Origin: a virus
Length of the DNA stretch: 22,351 bases
Direction: 5' to 3' (one strand)
IMG/VR virus record: IMGVR_UViG_3300032285_000287
Coordinates: 1-22,351 of that record
The notes under the pieces were generated by a model. The model was given only the letters and a program-made list of their open reading frames with translations. It was not told the origin of the DNA and did not search any database. A program made the position numbers and the translations under genes. Shown one piece after another: positions 21,302 through 22,351 of this stretch. Numbering within the stretch: position 1 is the first letter of the stretch; the number at the start of each line of letters is the position of its first letter.

Positions 21302-21546
21302 ATATGGACAAGCGTGATAACAGCGGTGTTTTGTTTCGCAATGATAAAAAAGACAATGATCGAGCGCCAGAGTACAAAGGTAATCTGACAGTAAATGGTC
21401 AAGATTATTGGTTGTCAGCATGGATCAAAGAGGGTAAGTCTGGCAAGTTCATGGGCTTGGCATTGTCTCCAAAAGAGCAACAAGCACCACAGAAGACTAA
21501 ACCAAAAGGTTCAGGATTCGATGATTTTGATGACGCGCCTTTTTGA
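21298..21546 (+). CDS. small SSB-like protein with acidic C-terminal tip
   Basis: 82 residues. A compact beta-region (DRAPEYKGNLTVNGQDYWLS, 21-40; AWIKEGKSGKFMGLALSP) resembles a reduced OB-like fold, then a linker, then GFDDFDDAPF at the very end. Bacterial SSB ends DDDIPF, the tip that recruits repair proteins. Its place after ERF (apart from the HNH gene) supports single-strand DNA binding. The start at 21298 overlaps the HNH stop; a second ATG lies two codons on. Confidence 0.65.
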   Translation: MNMDKRDNSGVLFRNDKKDNDRAPEYKGNLTVNGQDYWLSAWIKEGKSGKFMGLALSPKEQQAPQKTKPKGSGFDDFDDAPF

Positions 21547-21630
21547 GTAAGTTTACGAGGGGAAAACGGACAGCAATGTCGGACGAACGCCAGTACCCTC
21601 ACCAAATTCAATGTGTAATAGGAGTTAATA
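21547..21630 (+). promoter_or_regulatory. 84-base structured spacer
   Basis: GAGGG (21557-21561) can pair with CCCTC (21596-21600), enclosing GACA-GCAA-TGTC (21569-21580), a hairpin with a GNRA loop. No T tract. Contains the AATAGGAGTTAATA leader before the next ATG. Could be a small RNA element or mRNA-processing site; function unknown. Confidence 0.35.
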
Positions 21631-21945
21631 ATGGATATTAAAAGTGCTTTCGATAAGATTTTCCAGATGCCTGAGTTTCCTCGAGTTAGGAAAACAGACC
21701 CTGTAACCTCACATGAGGCAGCAGAATCAATCAAACCAGTAGTCAACCAACACTATCAAACCATTCTGAACTGTTTAAAAGACCATGGTTCGCTTGGAAA
21801 AGATGGGATAGCCTCATTGACCAGCTTAGAGGCAAATCAGGTTTCTAGGCGTTTAAACGAGATGGAAAAGATGGGGTTTATCAAGTTAACTGGTAGGACA
21901 GTCAAGTCTAATTCTGGTCGCTCAGAAAGAGAGTGGACAGCATGA
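21631..21945 (+). CDS. winged-helix phage protein
   Basis: 104 residues. RKTDPVTSHEAAESIKPVVN (20-39) opens a winged-helix fold: helices HYQTILNCLKDHG and EANQVSRRLNEMEKMGFIKL, then a wing with GRTVKSNSGRSEREW. The DPVTSHEAA start is, from memory, frequent in phage proteins of this type. Probable DNA-binding regulator of the operon or of host genes. AGGAGTTAATA ribosome-binding site before the ATG. Confidence 0.75.
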   Translation: MDIKSAFDKIFQMPEFPRVRKTDPVTSHEAAESIKPVVNQHYQTILNCLKDHGSLGKDGIASLTSLEANQVSRRLNEMEKMGFIKLTGRTVKSNSGRSEREWTA

Positions 21946-22118
21946 TTGAAAAACCTCCATATTCAAAGATTAGCTATCCCTCAACCCCATTGAAAGACTT
22001 TAAGTGGGAATCAGGATCAGACGTCCAAGCCCTTTGGAGAAAGCATGGATGGACTCCTCCAAGCGAGAAGATGACTCCACCACCGCCTGAGAAGATTGAG
22101 TTCAGGAGAGTCAAATGA
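21942..22118 (+). CDS. small Pro-rich hypothetical protein
   Basis: 58 residues from the ATG at 21942 overlapping the previous stop (ATGA). MIEKPPYSKISYPSTPLKDF, then KWESGSDVQALWRKHGWTPP and a Pro-rich end. The block PLKDFKWESGSDVQALWRK is one I remember from betaproteobacterial phages. No function known. Confidence 0.65.
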   Translation: MIEKPPYSKISYPSTPLKDFKWESGSDVQALWRKHGWTPPSEKMTPPPPEKIEFRRVK

Positions 22119-22204
22119 GCAACAAATTTGTATTTTCGTTTCTTTTCATTATGCTCGTGACATTCTGGTCATGGGTTAACTGGTTAGTCTGGAGTTATTC
22201 ATGA
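22115..22204 (+). CDS. 29-residue membrane protein
   Basis: ATG at 22115 in the previous stop (ATGA). MSNKFVFSFLFIMLVTFWSW, then VNWLVWSYS: almost entirely hydrophobic, one span, five tryptophans. Ends ATGA with the next gene, so it is translated as part of the chain. Possibly a membrane-active micro-protein; unknown. Confidence 0.6.
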   Translation: MSNKFVFSFLFIMLVTFWSWVNWLVWSYS

Positions 22205-22351
22205 CACAAGATGAAATCATTGAGATGGCTAAACAGGCGGGGCTTCATATCGCAACGGACGTGAACTGGATGCCAATCATTGGACTTGAGTACGCTGAAA
22301 AGTTTGCCAAACTAGTAGCACAACATGAACGTGAGGCGTGTGCAAAGTTGG
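22201..22351 (+). CDS. hypothetical phage protein, partial at right edge
   Basis: Open from an ATG at 22201 to the end of the window, 50 residues seen. MTQDEIIEMAKQAGLHIATD then EYAEKFAKLVAQHEREACAK. The REACAK block near the C-terminus is common in small phage proteins whose function is unknown. C-terminal end not seen. Confidence 0.6.
   Translation, partial: MTQDEIIEMAKQAGLHIATDVNWMPIIGLEYAEKFAKLVAQHEREACAKL

Noticed and set aside
21576-21641. 21-codon frame MSDERQ... in the structured spacer
   Set aside because: Its nearest purine-rich site is 13 bases away, and it runs into the next gene's start; translation is unlikely.

Overview
The window is part of a double-stranded DNA tailed-phage (or prophage) genome. 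The gene order, a P22-type portal and a two-protein tail-tube pair indicate a short-tailed, podovirus-like virion. Several small proteins look like families I remember from phages of Burkholderiales and freshwater bacteria, so a Gram-negative, perhaps betaproteobacterial, aquatic host is likely; this is inference. I see no tRNA, CRISPR array, insertion sequence, integrase, DNA polymerase or recognisable endolysin.

Layout. (1) 1-14970, minus strand, is the virion module, read right to left: small terminase, large terminase, a HEXXH protein, portal, a run of fibre/adhesin proteins (collagen-like, Mtd-like N-terminus, YadA-like beta-roll), a small zinc-ribbon protein, scaffold, major capsid protein, a small protein between two strong terminators, a cluster of small accessory proteins (coiled-coil/membrane, Cys-rich, ferritin-like, two very basic ones), then the tail adaptor and a tail-tube protein cut by the left edge. 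(2) 14971-15598 holds regulatory DNA and one small gene. A candidate late promoter abuts a perfect tandem 13-mer, and the following leader carries a G-rich tract just before terS. (3) 15599-16409, plus strand, is a cassette of three small unknown genes with near-identical ribosome-binding leaders. It ends at a hairpin terminator shared with the convergent operon. (4) 19396-16526, minus strand, is a tightly overlapping replication/recombination operon: initiator-like protein with iteron-like repeats in its linker, RusA-type resolvase, an HNH protein and several small conserved-looking proteins. (5) 19811-22351, plus strand, is a second recombination operon: ERF annealase, an inserted HNH homing endonuclease, an SSB-like protein with an acidic tip, a winged-helix protein and small membrane or unknown proteins, running off the right edge.

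Genes overlap by 1-4 bases (ATGA, TGATG, TAATG) at most junctions, so translational coupling is the rule. The ERF, SSB-like, RusA and initiator-like proteins form a plausible replication-recombination set feeding DNA to the terminase, portal and scaffold packaging machine. The most unusual items are the Dps-like metal-site spacing in a virion-cluster protein, the iteron-like repeats in the initiator linker, the G-rich leader plus tandem repeat before the late operon, and the isolated, strongly translated gene after the capsid gene.
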